This document shows, one piece after another, positions 11,601 through 21,400 of a DNA stretch of 64,000 nucleotides; the first letter of the stretch is position 1, and each line of letters opens with the position of its first letter. The notes beneath the pieces were generated by a model. The model made no database searches. It was not told where the DNA came from and saw nothing but the letters and a program-made list of their open reading frames with translations. This DNA is from Pseudopyrenochaeta lycopersici. Lineage: Eukaryota > Ascomycota > Dothideomycetes > Pleosporales > Pseudopyrenochaetaceae. The position numbers were made by a program, and so were the translations under genes. The stretch covers positions 248,001 to 312,000 of the forward strand of contig NHZP01000015.1 of the NCBI GenBank assembly GCA_003313425.1, in the 5' to 3' direction.

Positions 11601-12883
11601 CATACAACTCAGCACGGCTTGCGTCAGCATCGAAAGACAGGACGGTTAAGATCTGGGAAGCAAGCAGCGGAGACTGCCTACAGACGCTTAAGGGCCATAA
11701 CGGTTGGATCCGTTCAGTGGCCTTCTCACACGATTCGACACGGCTCGCGTCAGCATCGACCGACAAGATGGTCAAGATCTGGGACGCAAGCAGCGGCGAC
11801 TACCTGCAGACGCTCAAGGGTCATAGAGGTTCGATCTGGTCGGTGGCCTTCTCACACGATTCGACACGGCTCGCGTCGGCATCTGACGACAAGACAGTCA
11901 AGATCTGGGACGCAAGCAGCGGCGAATGCTTGCAGATGCTTGAGGCCCATATAGGTAGGGTCCTTTCGGTCGCCTTCTCCCACGACTCGGCCCGGCTCGC
12001 GTCAGCATCAGACGACAAGACGGTTAAGATATGGGACGCAAGCTGGGGCGACCACCTGCAGGCGCTCGAGGGCCATAGAGATAGGGTCTGGTCAGTAGCT
12101 TTCTCGCACGACTCGACATGGCTCGCGTCAGCATCGGACGATAAGACGGTCAAGATCTGGGATGCGAGCAGTTGCAAGTGCCTGAAGACGCTCAAGGGCC
12201 ATAGCGGTTGGGTCCGGTTTGTTGCCTTCTCATACAACTCAGCACGGCTTGCGTCAGCATCGAAAGACAGGACGGTTAAGATCTGGGAAGCAAGCAGCGG
12301 AGACTGCCTACAGACGCTCAAGGGCCATAACGGTTGGATCCGTTCAGTGGCCTTCTCACACGATTCGACACGGCTCGCGTCAGCATCGACCGACAAGATG
12401 GTCAAGATCTGGGATGCGAGTAGCGGCGAATGCCTGCAGACACTCGAGGGCCATAGGGGTCCAATCCTTTCGGTTGCCTTCTCATACAACTCAACACGGC
12501 TCACGTCAGCATCGAAAGATAGGACGGTCAAGATCTGGGATGCGAGCAGCGGCGAATGCCTCCAGACCCTTAATATTAGCAAGGTACTTTTCAACATATC
12601 ATTTGAGACCACTGGCTCATGCCTTCAGACTGAAATTGGCGCTATCGTCCTTTGTGCATCCTCAGTGTCCAATACAACGACTGTTACGGAGCCTCAAAAT
12701 CCTCAATATAGACGCGGGGCTTTGAGTTCGGATAGAGCTTGGATAAGATATGATTCAGAGAACCTTGTGTGGCTACCCTCAGAGTATCGACCGTCATGCT
12801 CAGCTGTGTCGGGGAAGATGATCGGCATTGGTGTTGGATCTGGAAAGGTGTGGATATGCAACTTTGAGCTTGACAAATCTTAG
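8654..12883 (+). CDS. HNWD-type NLR: HET-NACHT-WD40 incompatibility protein
   Basis: Two exons, 8654-10906 and 10958-12883, encode 1392 aa. The HET domain starts at residue 25 (YAILSHTWG) with the expected motifs WIDTCCFDK and SRWFTRAWTLQELLAP. The NACHT follows, with Walker A GDPGKGKT at 302-309 and Walker B LIVDALDE at about 405-412. Eleven WD40 units of 42 aa cover residues 823-1284, then a divergent tail of about 108 aa. Architecture and sequence match the Podospora het-e/het-d/het-r family, in which the WD40 domain recognises a partner and the HET domain executes cell death. The 51-nt intron is GT-AG, phase 0, has a CTGAT branch-like motif and removes an in-frame stop (10955-10957); the two exons share one frame, and the joined sequence LLQ-ERADASSLLELVRDARRF matches the family. 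The key motifs are intact and the gene looks functional. Confidence 0.93.
10907..10957 (+). other. 51-nt intron whose acceptor TAG is an in-frame stop
   Basis: Begins GTACTC and ends GACCTAG. Its length is divisible by three and its only in-frame stop is the acceptor TAG. Unspliced mRNA would encode a 767-aa HET-NACHT protein without the WD40 sensor. Confidence 0.75.
11171..12556 (+). repeat. 11 tandem 126-bp WD40-coding units
   Basis: Units of exactly 126 bp start every 126 bases from 11171 and read CLQTLEGH...SVAFS...LASASDDKTVKIWDASSGD. A block around 11601-11790 recurs almost unchanged around 12231-12420, exactly five units away. Variation concentrates at the residues just after GH, at Y/H-N/D after AFS, and at D/K/T before D/K. 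Comparable sites are reported as hypervariable and positively selected in Podospora HNWD proteins. Confidence 0.93.
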
Positions 12884-12955
12884 GAACTTAGGGGCACCTA
12901 TCTAGAGGGAACTGATCAAAAATTCTATACTTTATATTTCCATTATACAGTACTA

Positions 12956-13853
12956 AGTCAAAAGTACGTGCGCGTAGCACGGGCCACAGAACAACAACAT
13001 GATAGCTTCAGACGCGTCTCTTTTTCAGCAGAGAATTTGGTACTGAAATTTCAGCTAATCGAATGCGCGGCTGTGAATTGACTAAATTGCAACGTATTTT
13101 TATATTAGCCCAGCATCAGGCTGGTGGTATGAACGCAATAAGTAAAGAGCATTTCACCTTCCTCTATAGCTGTGCGAGAGCAAGGCCTTTACGCCAAGAA
13201 ATATCAGGTCAGGATTCTCTACGTGTGGTTTGTTCCCTTTCAGCCCAGATAGAGTACTTCGAACCATCCCGAAGCTCCCTCCTGAGCCGTTGGCTATTGA
13301 AACGAGCAAGGCAGCGACTACATTTAATGCTCAAGATGCCATTCGCTCACCTCTTACACCTGTCACGCCAGTAACTCTGCTCGGGCTGGACTCGCTACAG
13401 AATATCATTATGAATCAGGACGCGCAAGGCCTCGACCAGGTCAGCAAACGTAACCTGCAGAAGCACTTACGGAAGTTCTCAAAAGCGCCTCATTTAGCCT
13501 TTTCCCGGGGGATCCTTCAGCGGGACCGGATTCGGTTCTTAATGAACATAAACAATGAAACTAAGGAACGACGTTCAACTAAGTCCGAAATTCTGGGGAG
13601 GGCGAAGGTTATGGGCTCTGACGAACAAGAGGAAGCGCGAGCGAAGCGTGCTGAGATGAAGGCAGCTAAGGCAGCTAAAGGTCAGGCAAAGCGTGGGAGA
13701 AAGAGGAAGAGCACCAGAGAAGAAGGGCAGGGCCAGGCGAAAGTACGAAAGCAGGGTGGTGGAGGTCAGGCTCCATGGACAGCCCCTGAAGCGCCTATGA
13801 TACACAATCAGCATGTTCGTAATTAATAATATGTAACTTAGTTATTTTAGACT
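12956..13853 (+). mobile_element. Degraded pogo/Fot1-like transposon remnant
   Basis: A candidate left end AGTCAAAAGTAC at 12956 is preceded by TA. A candidate right end (TTTTAGACT, the inverse of AGTCTAAAA) finishes at 13853 and is followed by TA. TA duplication is the rule for Tc1/mariner/pogo elements. Between them lies the transposase C-terminus (13123-13826). With a length of about 0.9 kb the element is internally deleted compared with typical 1.8-2.2 kb copies. The left end resembles the repeats at 7170-7232 and 14341-14403; the right end matches only weakly, so the boundaries are tentative. Confidence 0.45.
13123..13826 (+). pseudogene. Pogo/Fot1-type DDE transposase, C-terminal fragment
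   Basis: The first part (13123 to about 13215) reads ISKEHFTFLYSCARARPL, similar to the region before the FPF/NPDRVLR motif of pogo transposases. A frameshift follows and the second frame starts FPFSPDRVLRTIPKLPPEP and runs to a TAA at 13826. It contains the typical C-terminal RIRFLMNINNE, RRSTKSEILGRAKVM and a basic, Lys/Ala-rich tail (AKRGRKRKS). The DNA-binding HTH and the catalytic DDE residues are absent. It is therefore inactive. The identification rests on recognition of this conserved tail. Confidence 0.75.
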
Positions 13854-14340
13854 TAGGCAATAATCGAATTTAGCAGCTTTTCTATAATAAGATGACATTC
13901 CCTATAACGGTTAGAAAGCACAGCCACTGATGATGACACGGATCTGCTGATTGATCTCTTACATAAGCAATAATACAGGCTCACTGTCTGTGCGTTCTCT
14001 GTTCCAGGTACCGACCGGGGTGGCAACTCCGCATGATTCTGGTTGCGACAGCCACAACAAGGCTGCTAAGGCCTGCTGAGGATGATTGCAGGGTTTCCCA
14101 CATCAGACTGAATTGATTGATAGTTTTCAGGACTCCTATAAGCTTCAGTATGGTGCTGCATGCCTGCTGGCTTCCAAGCAACCAAACGCATCGCCATTCG
14201 TAACCAGGCGGTAACAGTAGCCACAGAACCGTAATTTTAGGCTTGCGAGAGAGAGAGTTGTTCAGAAGAAGGTATACAGTATTTTTTCTAGAGATAATGA
14301 GACTATGAATTAACGCTGTTGGATTGTAAACACGGATTCA
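13854..14340. other. Intergenic, no gene seen
   Basis: About 490 bases between the transposon remnant and the second terminal-repeat-like copy. It contains only short frames. Confidence 0.4.
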
Positions 14341-14403
14341 AGTCGAAGTACCTAGGGCGCGTCTCGTTTCGGTGTGTGTCTCGCCACACAGTGAGGGACC
14401 TTA
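14341..14403 (+). repeat. Transposon terminal-repeat-like sequence, copy 2
   Basis: Inverted partner of 7170-7232. It begins AGTCGAAGTACC and contains GTGTCTCGCCACACAGTGAGG. If the pogo-like end is the outer one, the element body lies to its right, directly against the 3' end of the gene at 14473. No TA dinucleotide abuts the outer end. Confidence 0.5.
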
Positions 14404-14472
14404 CTTTAGAATACTCAAGGAAATCTTCAAGACGTTCCTTCCTAAAATTCACTCAGGTAGCCCGTAAGGACT

Positions 14473-15222
14473 TTAATGATACAATTCCACCATCGCCTTT
14501 CCTCTCCCGAAAGTTCCGGATAACGGATCAACCATCACTGCTGTAGCTTCATTACTTACCTCGATCTCACACTCATCCTCGTCCTCTCCGACTACAAAGA
14601 TGTCCCCCTGCATCTCGTTCGTTTTCCCTCCAACCGCTTCTTCCCTCGCGACATCAGCCCACTGACGAGCACGAATACGCCCCACAGCATTTGCAGCCGC
14701 CTTCGCTTGCCGTTCAGCTTTCAGCTTTTGTTGGTCCTCTTGGGCTTTTGCTGAGGCGGCCATCATGTTCTGCATGAGAAAGTTGGAAGCCGCAAGAGCT
14801 GCAGCAGACGCTTCAGCTTCTGCCATGACGGTTGAGACTTGCTCTGACGGCGTTATTGAGCTAGGCCGCGAGATATTAAGTGAAAGGCGTGGAGTATCAC
14901 ACTTCTCTACATCACTGCCAGCGGGAGAAGCAGTTGAAGTTGCAGCTTTGGCTGGCAAAGCCGTACCCATAATGATACGTGTGATGATGTCCAAGCCAAG
15001 GCGGGTGGGCTGACGATCTGATGGCACAGTGAGGTTTCCGTATTGTTCAAATTCACCATCGAGTGATTGGAGTTCAATATCCTGATCCTGAGATCCAGGG
15101 GTAGGTAGACGAGAGCGTGAGGACGAGAAACAAGCACGATTGCCTGTGAAGATTATAGCGAAGAGTATGACACCGATGACTATGCCAACGCAGCCTACGA
15201 TAATGGCACCCACGGGCAGCAT
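14473..15222 (-). CDS. Hypothetical single-pass membrane protein
   Basis: Single exon, 249 aa. Residues about 4-26 form one strongly hydrophobic segment right at the N-terminus (VGAIIVGCVGIVIGVILFAIIF), which could be a signal anchor. A Ser/Pro/Thr-rich hydrophilic region follows, then an Ala/Lys/Glu/Gln-rich stretch at about 130-190 likely to form a coiled coil (AEAEASAAALAASNFL, AQEDQQKLKAERQAKAAA). The C-terminus is acidic. The layout predicts a small membrane-anchored protein with a cytosolic tail. I do not recognise a family. The protein at 18528-19070 has a similar general layout (one TM plus hydrophilic tail), but no sequence similarity is evident. Confidence 0.65.
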   Translation of the reverse strand: MLPVGAIIVGCVGIVIGVILFAIIFTGNRACFSSSRSRLPTPGSQDQDIELQSLDGEFEQYGNLTVPSDRQPTRLGLDIITRIIMGTALPAKAATSTASPAGSDVEKCDTPRLSLNISRPSSITPSEQVSTVMAEAEASAAALAASNFLMQNMMAASAKAQEDQQKLKAERQAKAAANAVGRIRARQWADVAREEAVGGKTNEMQGDIFVVGEDEDECEIEVSNEATAVMVDPLSGTFGRGKAMVELYH

Positions 15223-16083
15223 GCTGGTGGTGTTAGTTTGGAAGGTGTTTTATATTAGCGGGCAAGGTTGTGTTGGTCGTTCAGGGCTTGTGTTTGAGGG
15301 CGGACTGTGACTATCGTAGGACAAGTGCGGTTGAGAAGGGAAAATGAAGATATATCATAGTCTCAGTAGTGAAAACATTGTGTAATTAAGACGTTCATGA
15401 ATACGTTGATGAAACAGACACAAAGCATTGTTGGTGTACAGTGTGCATAAAGTGAAATATTGTTCATGTCCCCTTTATGTCATGATACAATCTCATGAAC
15501 GCCCATCACTACGAAGTGTGACATACCGTGATGAGACGAATTTCGGGTACTTGAAGCTCACAATGCATATATCACATAACGACGTCAGCTTTTTGAGCTC
15601 TTCTATCACTCTTATGTTGTGTACCTTATCAAAATTCCTTTTGGCCTCGTGTATTTAAAATCACCATTTTCCAACTGTCTTTGTGCATGCTTAAGAAGAG
15701 CAGTATTTTTAGTTGTGCCAACACTGCTCAGCCTACAGCGCTGTATTTCAGCTCCACGAGGCTCTGAAACTCTGATACATATGAATTCTCAATGCAGAAT
15801 CTAGTCATGACGTTTAAAGGGCCTCGCCAACAAGGTTGGTGTGGTAAACAGGATACGGCGACGCTGCTACCTTGGTTTGCATCTGAAATTCGCCCGATAA
15901 GCTGCTATCGAAAATTATATAATCATACCGTCAAGATATCACTGCCATAAAGTGTGGTTGTGCAGATCAAGAACGTTCATACAGCGCGAATAAGTTAATG
16001 AGGGGATAAAACCTTTTCGTCCTGAGCGTTGTCTACGCTTTATGCTGTTATCACAAGATCCCTACTGGGCTGGCAGTCTCCTT
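15223..16083. other. Intergenic, no gene seen
   Basis: About 860 bases upstream of the membrane-protein gene and downstream of the SET gene. No supported coding frame. Confidence 0.4.
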
Positions 16084-17064
16084 TCACCTCTTCCAAAGCC
16101 AATCCTCGAACTCCTTCGACCCCAATCCCTGCGGAACTTCATCCAGCGCTGTCTTCCACTTCATTGACATGCCGTAGTTATAATGTGTCGCGGGGTCCAG
16201 AGCCAGCTTCCTGTACTCTATCACATCCGGGCTGTCGGCACCAAGAGTAGTCAGATACAGAGACACTAGTCTCTCTGCGAAAACGCGGGCCCTCGCCAAG
16301 TCACCGTTTGCGATAGCAATTTGAAAGGCGTCGGGATATGCCCGGGCAAGGCCGACTTCGTCCGGCGTCGGGTCATTCCAAAGCTGGACCTGTTCGTCGA
16401 CGTAGCTGAGCATCCGCCGGGCAGACAAAATGAGCTCTTGGACGCCACTTTGATCGATAATTTGATCTAACACATAGATACGATCCAGTTTTGAGTCGCT
16501 GTCCCTGCACTGGTCAGGGGGTAGAGTGCAAAGCCGACAGAAACACGTAAACTTGAAATTCTGCTGGAGCTCTTCTTGTCGCCCCCGACGATTTCTGCGA
16601 CTGTTTAGGTAATATATCGTGATTTCCTCGCCTTTGCGGATATCTCTCACAGCATGGATTGTGAGTTGGTTAAGATTGTCATTCCAAAAGTTCTGTGCAT
16701 TGTTGTCGCAGGCGTGGTTAATGCGGCATGCTTTTAGAAAAACACCTCCAGCATCTAAATCCGGTCCGACGGGTAGGGCGTTCGTTCGAAAGATACCGTG
16801 CCACCTCTCCGCAGAGTTGGTGTAAGGATAGACATTGTCCATAGAAAGGAACTCTTGTATCTGTTCTTCGCTTAGGGAGCTAACTTGCTGATAAATGCGG
16901 ATTTCTAGTTGCTCTATGTTTGCAACAGGTTGTCCCACCGTGGCAATGGGTTCCTCAGAGATGATTCGCGTGCCCTTAGGTATATCTTTGGTTGCAACGA
17001 GGCCTTTACCCTTCCCGGGCACATCTTCAATAGCGTACATAGGTAGGCTCGCCGTGATCCCCAT
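16084..17064 (-). CDS. SET domain protein (SMYD/Set5/6-like)
   Basis: Single-exon frame; from the first ATG (17064) it gives 326 aa. The open frame extends to 17148 but lacks an ATG there. The SET domain starts with VPGKGKGLVATKDIPKGTRI, has the active-site region CRINHACDNNAQ (an NHAC version of the NHSC motif) and GEEITIYYL, and ends with the Cys-rich post-SET-like segment FTCFCRLCTLPP. This order without an N-terminal MYND finger is common in fungal SET proteins that are often annotated as SMYD-like. The C-terminal part is helical (TPR-like). Such proteins are predicted lysine methyltransferases; substrates are generally unknown. The tyrosine in IYY and the NH pair are intact, so activity is plausible. 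Confidence 0.85.
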   Translation of the reverse strand: MGITASLPMYAIEDVPGKGKGLVATKDIPKGTRIISEEPIATVGQPVANIEQLEIRIYQQVSSLSEEQIQEFLSMDNVYPYTNSAERWHGIFRTNALPVGPDLDAGGVFLKACRINHACDNNAQNFWNDNLNQLTIHAVRDIRKGEEITIYYLNSRRNRRGRQEELQQNFKFTCFCRLCTLPPDQCRDSDSKLDRIYVLDQIIDQSGVQELILSARRMLSYVDEQVQLWNDPTPDEVGLARAYPDAFQIAIANGDLARARVFAERLVSLYLTTLGADSPDVIEYRKLALDPATHYNYGMSMKWKTALDEVPQGLGSKEFEDWLWKR

Positions 17065-18527
17065 AGTGCTGACTTCTTCCTCTTCCTTGGAGTTATTCTT
17101 CAATGGCCATGCTTCGATTTCAGAATCCACGAAAGAATTTGAAGACAAATGAGGTGTTCATAAGCACAATCACATGCTCATCGTGCCATGTGTAGCTCCA
17201 AATTATTGGCTGCAAATCGCGTTGTGATACAGTAACCGTCAGGTCCCGGGGGCGAATAGTGATTGGATAAGAACCCGACGGCAGCGCCTGCAAGGGAAGA
17301 ACAACAGACAAAGCTCAACTTTTGCAAATCCACACCGGCCCAACACAAAGCTAATCATTCAGAGCAGCGGCCTTTCATTTTTATTTTTATTTTTGAAGCG
17401 TAGTGGTCCTTCCTGCCACTGCAGTAGCGGTCCCTCTCGCCTCTGCATAGTAGTCAACCTTCAGGCAGAGTTTATGTAGAAGCAGCAAGGCTCTGCACTT
17501 GCCCAAGGTCACTCCTGAAGGGTCGACTGGTTGTGCCACATGTTTTGACGTAGCCAGTCTATAAGCTTATTACAGTGCAGCTGATGTAGGAATCGGTATA
17601 TCGAGATTCAGAGCATGCATACCGGGTAGGAAATGTAGACCAGTTGCTCCCGATAGGTGGAGGATGATCAGACGATCATAGACTTAATTTGAATAGGATA
17701 GCTAAAGTTAGATATTTGTAAGATGAGTTAACAGGCGCTTCCTCTTTCCTATTGGATAAGGTACTGCTAGTCCTAGGCTTTTTGTCCTGAGGATAGTCGG
17801 CCTTGCTAACAACAATAGACTGTAAAGTGCGAAAGTCCCTTGCACTCTGTGAGAGCGCACCACTCATGATACAAATGCACCAACGCATTACGAAGGACGG
17901 CTAGGAGATCCGGCCGCCATAGAAGCACGGAGAAAGTCAGCGTAGTATAGCTTTGAGATTTTGAGGGTATGATGTTTTTGATCACGACTTCCTTCTCAGC
18001 TCCAAGATATCAGCTGAATTATTTGGTCACTCTTGAGCTAGGTTACAAAGTTAGACATGGTTTTGAAAGCGTCTTCGAAATGGTGGACAGCAGTACCGAC
18101 CCTGACGATCTCCATTTCAAAATGCTATTCCATATGCGCTCAGGCTATACCATCATAATACAACTTGTAAATCTTAATATCTCTACCTGAGAGCAAGCTT
18201 TTGCGTATGATTTGCAAAGGTATCTCATTACCCTGTATGTCTCGGTGACTACATAGTGTGTGACCTATGATGACTACGATAACCATTCGCGACGCCAGTC
18301 ACATATAGAAAATGGATGACTCAACCAACCTTAATCTCAGGGAGGGAGCGAAAGTAAATGAGCGTGATATGATTACTCAACGTATTCTGACACCCAACTA
18401 CTTTTCACGACTCAGTCTATTTGTTATTGTAGCCACCCCAGTCATCTTCCGTTTTCGCTAATTTAAACTGCTTTTCTCCTCTTAAAGTCATATACTCCCA
18501 ATACCTCATGAGATTCCTTCCCTTGGC
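17065..18527. other. Intergenic, no gene seen
   Basis: About 1.46 kb. A possible 5' leader of the SET gene is included. A 73-codon frame at 17969-18190 on the plus strand has no recognised features and is not accepted as a gene. Confidence 0.4.
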
Positions 18528-19070
18528 CTACCTCACCCTCTCAACCATCCTACCCCCCACACCCGGAGGAAGCGACCCTATAGGATTGCGCGTCGAACTC
18601 CTATTCGTCCAGAACGCGCTCTGAAAATGATCCATGGGACTTGCCGTTTGGCCATTGAAAACTGGAGGAGCAGTGTAGATCCGCATTAAGGGAGCAGGTG
18701 GTACATCGGTCTCGAACCCGTAGACGGCAACTCTAGGTGTGTTGGCTGAGTGCGGTAAATTGGTGGCACGCGGAATATCTGTGTCGAGAGCTAAGACTGG
18801 ACGTCGTGCGCGCTTGAGGCTTTTTTCGATATCTGCTTGTCGTTGATTCTGCTGCTTTCTACGGTTGCGTTGACGAATGCAGTGGACGACACCAAGGACA
18901 ATAACAAGTATAACGACGGCCACAAGTGCGGCGATGATGATGATGATGATGGTTTTTTTGGGGAGGCTGCGAGAAGAGATTCGATTTGGAGATGATGTTG
19001 GTGGTGCTCTGCTCTGGTCCGACAGTGCGGCTGCGTTGACAATGGTAGTAATTGTGGCATTTGAATACAT
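18528..19070 (-). CDS. Hypothetical single-pass membrane protein
   Basis: Single exon, 180 aa from the ATG at 19070. A short Ser/Thr/Pro-rich N-terminus (about 38 aa, with an NAT glycosylation site) is followed by one hydrophobic segment at about 41-64 (IIIIIIAALVAVVILVIVLGVV). A basic stop-transfer stretch (RQRNRRKQQNQR) and a hydrophilic tail of about 110 aa come next. The arrangement suggests a type I/III plasma-membrane or vesicle protein with a cytosolic tail. The run of Ile codons comes from an ATC/GAT trinucleotide repeat at 18932-18951. No family recognised. Confidence 0.6.
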   Translation of the reverse strand: MYSNATITTIVNAAALSDQSRAPPTSSPNRISSRSLPKKTIIIIIIAALVAVVILVIVLGVVHCIRQRNRRKQQNQRQADIEKSLKRARRPVLALDTDIPRATNLPHSANTPRVAVYGFETDVPPAPLMRIYTAPPVFNGQTASPMDHFQSAFWTNRSSTRNPIGSLPPGVGGRMVERVR

Positions 19071-19444
19071 GTTCACGTAATGGGAGTCGCGTGCAGTAGT
19101 GTGTGTGTGTAGCGGTAATGCGTCTGGAATCTAATGATGATGGTGTTGGGATCGAAGGCAGGCCGTAGTTTCGTGCGATGGTGCAATTATGTACTCTTTC
19201 GTGGTTCGAGTCATCAACAAAGATATAAAGAGGTTGACTCCCTTGTTGAATAGACCGCACATTGTGCAGCTACAATGGTAATAATCCCCGCAAGAGCGAG
19301 TCTAGCGAAGCGCGACCAGCTCATAGTGTGATACATGGGCGAGTTTGCTGAGGGTACATGTGCGCGGTGGTTCAAGGTAGCTCTCGCATCGAGTGAGCAG
19401 ATCTAGGGCTCAGGTAACAAATGATCAAGGTTAGATTACAGCAG

Positions 19445-20320
19445 TCACTCTCCAGCTTCTTGCACGGCCATCATGATCCCTGCTGCAGACCCAGTACTGG
19501 AAACACTGCTACCGCTTTTCCTCCTCTTATGGTGCTTCAATAGGTCAGAGCTACTGCTCATTGGGCGGATTGTCGACATTGGTTGTGGTGGGAAGTAGCC
19601 CGCATCATCGTCAATAGAGAAGCGGGCCGGGGTCCTCGCTCTGCTCTGCGCCGGATTCATGCGAAGTGCTTCAGGGCTCCAGTTCCACCGTTGTGTCGGC
19701 GTTGCACCGCCAGTCAAGCTTCGCTTATGCCGCCGGATAGGTACGTCGGCAGGGAGCTGTAACCTCGAGTTGATGCCCATCCACAAGGCCTCCTCGTCTT
19801 CATCGCCAGCCACTCGCCAGCCGCCTACGCCTTCGAAGTCCCTCGTCATATCGCTGGTGCCAATGAGGGTAATTAGAGATCCGCTCTTTTTGGAGAGGCG
19901 TGAGCTATGTGCGCTAGGGACAGCCGTGTCTTGCGATGCGTTGCTTCCATTGCTGCTCCGGCGACGACGGTGGCGCATGGGCGAGGACCGCTGGGGAGAT
20001 TGCGTAGATGGCGAGTAGCTGAGGCGAGACGACGCTTTGGGCAGTGGTGGATAGAGCCATGCACCAACGAGGGCGATTCCAAGCTGGAAGTAGACGACCA
20101 ATGCACGGAAAGAGAGCAATGCAATGGCCAGGGACGTAGTCACGATGGCAAAGCCGGCGAGCGGGACCGAAACAAGCAACAAAACAAAGGGCACAATCGC
20201 GTACAACGGGTTCCACATGTTGAACTCGACGCGTAACGAGCCCATCTGCAGCAACATTCTGGCGTCGTGAGCGCCCTGTCGTGGAGAATCGAGGGAAAGA
20301 CAAGGTCGCGTCGCTTGCAT
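19445..20320 (-). CDS. Hypothetical two-TM membrane protein
   Basis: Single exon, 291 aa. Two or three adjacent hydrophobic segments lie at about 35-93 (AIVPFVLLLVSVPLAGFAIV, then LAIALLSFRALVVYFQLGIALVGAWL). A long Ser/Arg-rich, low-complexity cytosolic tail follows, with many possible phosphorylation sites (RRRRSSNGSN, KHHKRRKSGSS). The start at 20320 is the first ATG; later ATGs (for example MLLQMGSL, about 20 residues in) are possible. I recognise this as a type of protein common in Pleosporales but know no function. No introns are needed. Confidence 0.65.
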   Translation of the reverse strand: MQATRPCLSLDSPRQGAHDARMLLQMGSLRVEFNMWNPLYAIVPFVLLLVSVPLAGFAIVTTSLAIALLSFRALVVYFQLGIALVGAWLYPPLPKASSRLSYSPSTQSPQRSSPMRHRRRRSSNGSNASQDTAVPSAHSSRLSKKSGSLITLIGTSDMTRDFEGVGGWRVAGDEDEEALWMGINSRLQLPADVPIRRHKRSLTGGATPTQRWNWSPEALRMNPAQSRARTPARFSIDDDAGYFPPQPMSTIRPMSSSSDLLKHHKRRKSGSSVSSTGSAAGIMMAVQEAGE

Positions 20321-20419
20321 GTGAAAGTCGGCGGGGATGCCAAGCCCGGTCGCTGCTCATATATGCCAAGACAAGGGTTCCCCTTCCTCAGTCGAGCTCG
20401 CTCTCCTTGTCGTCGTATT

Positions 20420-21400
20420 TTATGATGTTTTCATTCGGCAAACTACCTCATTACTAGTTTGCTGTGATTCCTTGAAGGCGTCTCTGTCGCAATACTCTTC
20501 GGTCAGTTTTATAATCTTCTCAAGCGTACTCTGCGGCCGACGCTTCAGCCCACCCCGTGTCATCCGACACTTACCAGCTTCCTTCCATTCGTCCAGCTTC
20601 ATGTTCTTCAGTCCTTGCTCCCGCGGTAGGTTGAACCGTTGATAGTGCACCGACTCAAGCCCCCGGATATTCGCTATAACGCTTTGCATAGTTACATGTT
20701 TATCTTCAGACTCAGGCGCGAGTGCTTTTGTAGCATTGAAGGACGAATACATATTCTTCGGTGCTGACGAATGGAGTTTGACGGCATCGGCCTGCCCAGT
20801 GCCTATACTCACAATCACGCCGACAACTAAGCCATTATTACCATGCATTGCCGCGACTTCCCAGAAGATCTCTAGTACGGGGTTGTTTGATCCAGACCCG
20901 CCATCTCCATTATACTGTTCTGGATTGGGATGGGATCAAAGTATATGGGCGATGCCGTTGTAGCGCGTGCCACCTGCCAGATTGGAATATTATCAGCAGG
21001 CTCTGGATTACGTTCGAAGATATTGCACTCTCTCACCCTGTCAGGTGTTCCCCAGGGATAATAGCTTCTGAACAGGTACGCCCTCCGTTTCTGATGAACA
21101 GGCTTGGTGTACAACAGGAACGGTGATGTTATCTACGGTCTCCTTCCCATATCTCGAAGCCGAGGGGTCGGCTTTCCAGCGATATGCTGCGACTATACTA
21201 CTGACATTTAGCCAGTGAGTTTTCCTTGTCATGGCTCCACTCAGGTCTTACAAAGCTCTCTTGTAGAACTGAAATAGCCAGCTCCAACAGCCTTCTGTTC
21301 TGGAGATGATCGAGCTTCAACTACGTGTTCAATTGCATCTTTCAGTCTTTCACTGTTATAATTTCTTTGAAAGAACGCAATAAGTTGATGCTCACCAAAG
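20420..21400 (-). pseudogene. Patatin-like phospholipase, decayed C-terminal part
   Basis: Three frame-shifted blocks read, in order, a helical segment ending GAGYFSSTRELCKT, then FRSYYPWG...FERNPEP...IPIWQVARATTASPIYFDPI, then NGDGGSGSNNPVLEIFWEV...VIVSIGTGQ. These are the conserved second half of fungal patatin-like lipases; the catalytic aspartate of the DGG motif is present. The nucleophile motif GxSxG and the oxyanion-hole DGGGxRG are not found upstream. A single-base frameshift separates YFDPIPIQ from the DGG block, another lies near 21112, and neither can be an intron. Family knowledge: patatin domains serve as stand-alone lipases and as NLR effector domains. Here it is a stand-alone C-terminal half. 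A sequencing error could mimic one shift but not the missing N-terminus. Confidence 0.75.

Noticed and set aside
11821..12612. A 263-codon minus-strand frame opposite the WD40 repeats
   Set aside because: Repeat shadow of the HNWD gene; periodic and without independent features.
16084..17148. Starting the SET protein at 17148
   Set aside because: The codon there is TTG; the first ATG in frame is 17064.
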